64,000 bases of DNA from the NCBI GenBank assembly GCA_023418475.1, contig JAEZZO010000052.1:62001-126000 (forward strand), read 5' to 3'. The translations under genes and the position numbers were made by a program. This DNA comes from Bacillota bacterium. Lineage in GTDB: Bacteria; Bacillota; Clostridia; Lachnospirales; Lachnospiraceae. This document shows, piece after piece, positions 61,135-64,000 of the stretch (the stretch's first letter is position 1; each line of letters begins with the position of its first letter). The notes under the pieces are model-generated. The model worked only from the letters and a program-made list of their open reading frames with translations, made no database searches and was not told the origin of the DNA.

Positions 61135-62313
61135 TTGACAGATTTCTTAGTGAAATTATTTGTAAAGAACTACGAAAAGGTAGAAGAACAGCAAGTAAGA
61201 ACTTCTTATGGCATACTATCCAGTGTTGTGGGAATTATTTGCAATCTGTTTCTGTTTGGCGTGAAGTTAACAGTTGGTATGATTATTAATAGTATTTCTG
61301 TTATGGCAGATGCATTTAACAATTTATCTGATGCTGCATCTTCCGTCATCAGCTTTATCGGAGTAAAGCTGGCAGGTAAGCCCGCAGATAAGGAGCATCC
61401 GTTTGGGCATGGCAGATTTGAATATATTGCTGCGCTTGCTGTAGCATTTTTGATTTTACAAGTGGGCTTTAGCTTATTTCAAAGTGCACTGCAAAAAGTA
61501 TTGCATCCGGAAGCACTTTCCTTTAATCCGGTATTAACAGCTATTCTATGCCTTTCCGTTCTGGTCAAGGTTTGGATGATGTTCTTTAACCGAAAGCTCG
61601 GAAAACGAATTAAATCAACGGTTATGCTTGCTACTTCAGCAGATTCTATGGGGGATGTTGTAGTAACGTCAGCTACGGTTGTTTCCACTGTAATAGCGGG
61701 TGTAACGGGACTTAGAATTGATGGATATATGGGACTTGTTGTTTCGATATTCGTTATGATTGCAGGGTTTCGAATTGCCAAAGACACATTGGAGCCTCTT
61801 CTTGGACAGGCAGTGGAAAAAGAGGTTTATGAAAAAATTACATGTCTGGTAGAGGGCTATTCCGGAATTGTCGGGACACATGATTTGATTATTCACAATT
61901 ATGGACCAACCCATCGTATGGCTACTATTCATGCTGAGGTTCCAAATGATATCAATTTTGAGACAGCGCATGAAACAATTGACCGGATTGAGCGGGATGT
62001 ATTAAATAAATTGGATATTTTCCTGGTGATTCATATGGATCCGATCGAAGTTAATAATACAATGGTGGTGGAAAAGAAAAAGCTGGTGCTTGATATTATT
62101 AAGAGCCTGGAGGAAAAAGCGACTATCCATGATTTTAGAATAGTCAACGGAGAATTGCAGATTAATCTGATTTTTGATTTGGTTCTGCCTTTTTCTTATA
62201 CCAAAGAAGCAGAGCAAAAGCTGCTAACCCGTATTGTTGAGGAGTTAAGAAAGTGTGACACAAGATACCAGTGTGTTATAACCATGGAAAACAGCTATGT
62301 GGCTGAACGATAG
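61135..62313 (+). CDS. Cation diffusion facilitator (divalent metal exporter)
   Basis: 392 residues from TTG 61135 (AAAGGGG upstream). Six TM segments with metal-site ADAFNNLSDAASS in TM2, the HPFGHGRFEYIA loop, and TSADSMGDVVVTS (TM5). Extended cytoplasmic C-terminal domain (HAEVPNDINFETAHETID). Exports Zn, Mn or Fe by antiport; the metal cannot be decided from the sequence with certainty. 67 bases separate it from the amidohydrolase start. Confidence 0.93.
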   Translation: MTDFLVKLFVKNYEKVEEQQVRTSYGILSSVVGIICNLFLFGVKLTVGMIINSISVMADAFNNLSDAASSVISFIGVKLAGKPADKEHPFGHGRFEYIAALAVAFLILQVGFSLFQSALQKVLHPEALSFNPVLTAILCLSVLVKVWMMFFNRKLGKRIKSTVMLATSADSMGDVVVTSATVVSTVIAGVTGLRIDGYMGLVVSIFVMIAGFRIAKDTLEPLLGQAVEKEVYEKITCLVEGYSGIVGTHDLIIHNYGPTHRMATIHAEVPNDINFETAHETIDRIERDVLNKLDIFLVIHMDPIEVNNTMVVEKKKLVLDIIKSLEEKATIHDFRIVNGELQINLIFDLVLPFSYTKEAEQKLLTRIVEELRKCDTRYQCVITMENSYVAER

Positions 62314-62380
62314 ATTTGATTTTAGGACTAGTCAGATAAAAGTCCGACTAGGTTAGGAAGTTGGAGTGGAGGAGACGGAT

Positions 62381-63190
62381 ATGGTAATTGATTTTCATAC
62401 ACATATTTTCCCGGATAAGATTGCAGCAAGGACAATAGAAAAATTGGAGGAGGTCGGAGGTTCCAAAGCCTTTACGGATGGCACACTGGCAGGATTAAAA
62501 AAATCCATGAGAGATAGTGCTATAGATATCTGTGTAGTACTTCCGGTCGTGACAAGACCTTCCCAGTTTGATACAGTGAATTCTTATGCTGCCAAAATAA
62601 CAGGAAAGGATGGCATCCTGTCTTTTGGCGGTATCCACCCAGATAGCGAAGATTACCGTGAACAACTGAATATTATCAAGAGAATGGGATTACTTGGTAT
62701 CAAGCTTCATCCGGATTATCAGGAAACCTATGTAGATGATCCGAAGATGGTGCAAATCATTCGGTATGCTGCCGAGATAGGATTGATTGTTGTTCTTCAT
62801 GCAGGTATAGATATCGGACTTCCTGAGCCGGTGCATTGTCCTCCGAAGAGAACGGCTGCTATGCTTCGTCAGATTGATAATGCGAATGCCAAAATTATTC
62901 TTGCACATACCGGAGGATATGGCCAATGGGATGATGTTGAGGAATATATTGTCGCTAAGAATGTATATATGGATATCAGCTACTCATTAGGGATTATCAA
63001 CAAAGATCAGTTTATCCGTATTATAAGGGATCACGGTGCTGATCGGATTTTATTTGCATCGGACTCACCCTGGGGTGGACAAAGAGAAACTTTGGAGCAA
63101 TTGAAAAAGGTTGAATTAACAGAAGAGGAATTGGATAGAATATTATACCGTAATGCAGAAGAAATACTTGGATTAAATAAACAGTATTAG
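62381..63190 (+). CDS. Amidohydrolase-2 family metal-dependent hydrolase
   Basis: 269 residues from ATG 62381 (GTGGAGGAG upstream; the in-frame GTG at 62366 is in the SD). Metal ligands His6-x-His8 in DFHTHIFPD, GIKLHPDYQ, VVLHAG, LAHTGGY and FASDSPWGGQ follow the Amidohydro_2 (ACMSD-like) barrel order. A hydrolase or decarboxylase of unknown substrate. Confidence 0.9.
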   Translation: MVIDFHTHIFPDKIAARTIEKLEEVGGSKAFTDGTLAGLKKSMRDSAIDICVVLPVVTRPSQFDTVNSYAAKITGKDGILSFGGIHPDSEDYREQLNIIKRMGLLGIKLHPDYQETYVDDPKMVQIIRYAAEIGLIVVLHAGIDIGLPEPVHCPPKRTAAMLRQIDNANAKIILAHTGGYGQWDDVEEYIVAKNVYMDISYSLGIINKDQFIRIIRDHGADRILFASDSPWGGQRETLEQLKKVELTEEELDRILYRNAEEILGLNKQY

Positions 63191-63271
63191 GGAAAATAAA
63201 GATAATAAAGGAAATAAATAACGATTTGCATAAAAAAACAGAAAAAAGTTTCAAAAAAATAAAATTTGTGC

Positions 63272-63300
63272 TTGAAAATTAGAAAATGATAGGTTATAAT
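63272..63300 (+). promoter_or_regulatory. Promoter of the tRNA gene
   Basis: TTGAAA (63272-63277), 17-base spacer, TATAAT (63295-63300), 41 bases before the tRNA. Confidence 0.7.
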
Positions 63301-63341
63301 ATCATTCGTGGCTGACAAACAGCCAGACATAAAATGAATAT

Positions 63342-63413
63342 TGGGCTATCGCCAAACGGTAAGGCACTGGACTCTGACTCCAGCATCTCAAGGTTCGAAT
63401 CCTTGTAGCCCAG
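63342..63413 (+). tRNA. tRNA-Gln (anticodon CTG)
   Basis: 72 bases. Acceptor TGGGCTA/TAGCCCA, anticodon stem CTGGA/TCCAG with loop CTCTGAC (anticodon CTG, reads CAG), T-arm CAAGG TTCGAAT CCTTG. CCA is not encoded. An integrase relic follows, so its 3' end is a probable attachment site. Confidence 0.95.
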
Positions 63414-63468
63414 CTATAGCAGTAAAACGTAGGTTTTCTGCATGTTTCAGAATTTCATTAATAATGAC

Positions 63469-63519
63469 AAGGTACTGGATTAATCCTAAATATTTAGGTA
63501 GTCCAGTGCCTTGTTTTTT
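63469..63519 (+). terminator. Terminator between tRNA-Gln and the integrase relic
   Basis: AAGGTACTGGA/TCCAGTGCCTT (one wobble) with an inner CCTAAATATTTAGG palindrome, followed by G and six T. Confidence 0.7.
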
Positions 63520-63533
63520 ACGTTGAAAGGACG

Positions 63534-64000
63534 ATGAATATGAAGAAAATAACAATGAGAAGTAACCAAGCAAGCAGACAAAGTATAACCTTAGAGGAAG
63601 CATTTGGACAGTTCATTAAGATGTGTACACTCAAAAACCTATCTCCAAAAACAACCGAAACCTATGAATGGCATTATAAAATCTTGGTGAAGTATCTTGA
63701 CTGTAATATCCCGATATCAGAAATAAACAGGAATGTAATTGACGATTATATTATCCATCTTAAGCAAAGCGGAATTTAGAGATATTACGATTAATACTTA
63801 CCTTAGAAGTATTCGAGTATTTTTCTATTATCTGATGAAGCAGAATTTGATGGACGAGTTTGTAATCCAAATGCTAAAGGTAGATGAGATAATAAAAGAA
63901 ACCTACAGACCCAGAATTAAAATTGCTCTTAAAGAAACCAGATATTAAAACCTGTGACTTCATTGAATACAAAACATGGGTCTTCTCAAATTATCTTTTG
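63534..64000 (+). pseudogene. Tyrosine recombinase/integrase, frameshifted, continuing past the window
   Basis: The N-terminal SAM-like domain reads SITLEEAFGQFIKMC...LSPKTTETYEWHYKILVKYL, then a stop at 63779. The protein continues in another frame (DITINTYLRSIRVFFYYLMKQN) and, after about 63915, in a third (DPELKLLLKKPDIKTCDFIEYKTWVFSNYLL) to the window edge. One extra T near 63776 and a change near 63912 explain both shifts. Located 121 bases after a tRNA gene, as is usual for integrases of integrative elements. The catalytic RHRY part is outside the window. Confidence 0.85.

Noticed and set aside
61098..61289. Open frame overlapping the start of the CDF gene
   Set aside because: Out of frame with a clear CDF protein; the translation resembles nothing.

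Overview
The window reads as chromosome of a low-GC, Gram-positive, anaerobic Clostridia member, most likely Lachnospiraceae close to the plant-polysaccharide-degrading Lachnoclostridium/Anaerocolumna type. This rests on the gene order (tig-clpP-clpX-engB; rho-rpmE-yqhQ-prmC-prfA; infC-rpmI-rplT), on small families typical of that group (DUF4364, DUF6145, Csp-like S8 proteases), on strong Shine-Dalgarno (SD) sites with many GTG/TTG starts, and on a cytoplasmic cellobiose phosphorylase. The species is inferred, not proven.

Layout. 1-4.8 kb: end of glmM, then trigger factor, ClpP, ClpX and the GTPase EngB. 4.8-7.5 kb (minus strand): malic enzyme, a radical SAM protein and a DUF4364 regulator. 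8-14.3 kb: rho with a long N-terminal insertion, rpmE, yqhQ-like, prmC, prfA. 14.3-18.9 kb: a DauR/YheO-type regulator divergent from ridA, an APC permease, a MalY/PatB-type C-S lyase and a peroxiredoxin-like gene, apparently one amino-acid catabolism unit with a perfect inverted-repeat operator. 19-21.7 kb: a YtrA-type GntR repressor and a two-gene ABC transporter. 21.9-34.5 kb: mixed housekeeping genes (XRE regulator, S51 peptidase, rRNA methyltransferase, NfeD, LTA-synthase-like, patatin, argF, coaX, dusB, asd). 34.7-46.4 kb: a beta-glucoside/cellobiose cluster with solute-binding protein, two permeases, GH3 beta-glucosidase, YesM/YesN-type two-component system and GH94 cellobiose phosphorylase. 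No ATPase is encoded there, so a shared MsmX-type ATPase is expected. 46.9-50.4 kb: CPBP protease, ECF substrate-binding subunit behind a long structured leader, then the translation operon infC (AUU start) -rpmI-rplT behind an L20-type leader. 50.5-63.2 kb: two tandem Csp-like subtilases, LiaF-like and DUF4097 envelope genes, a D,D-carboxypeptidase, a repeat-bearing CPBP protease, a membrane GDPD, a CDF metal exporter and an amidohydrolase. 63.3 kb to the end: tRNA-Gln followed by a frameshifted tyrosine integrase, the probable edge of a decayed mobile element.

The most unusual signal is not a protein. Several unrelated genes (malic enzyme, both ABC genes, argF, the D,D-carboxypeptidase; partial copies near coaX, dusB, the histidine kinase, GH94 and the LiaF-like gene) carry related hairpin-rich 5' leader cassettes that stop exactly at the start codon and supply its SD. 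Stems are kept while their bases change, which suggests a dispersed structured RNA family. A second unusual structure is an array of SD-containing, GAAA-capped hairpins in front of tig. All structures were read by eye; no folding or database search was run.
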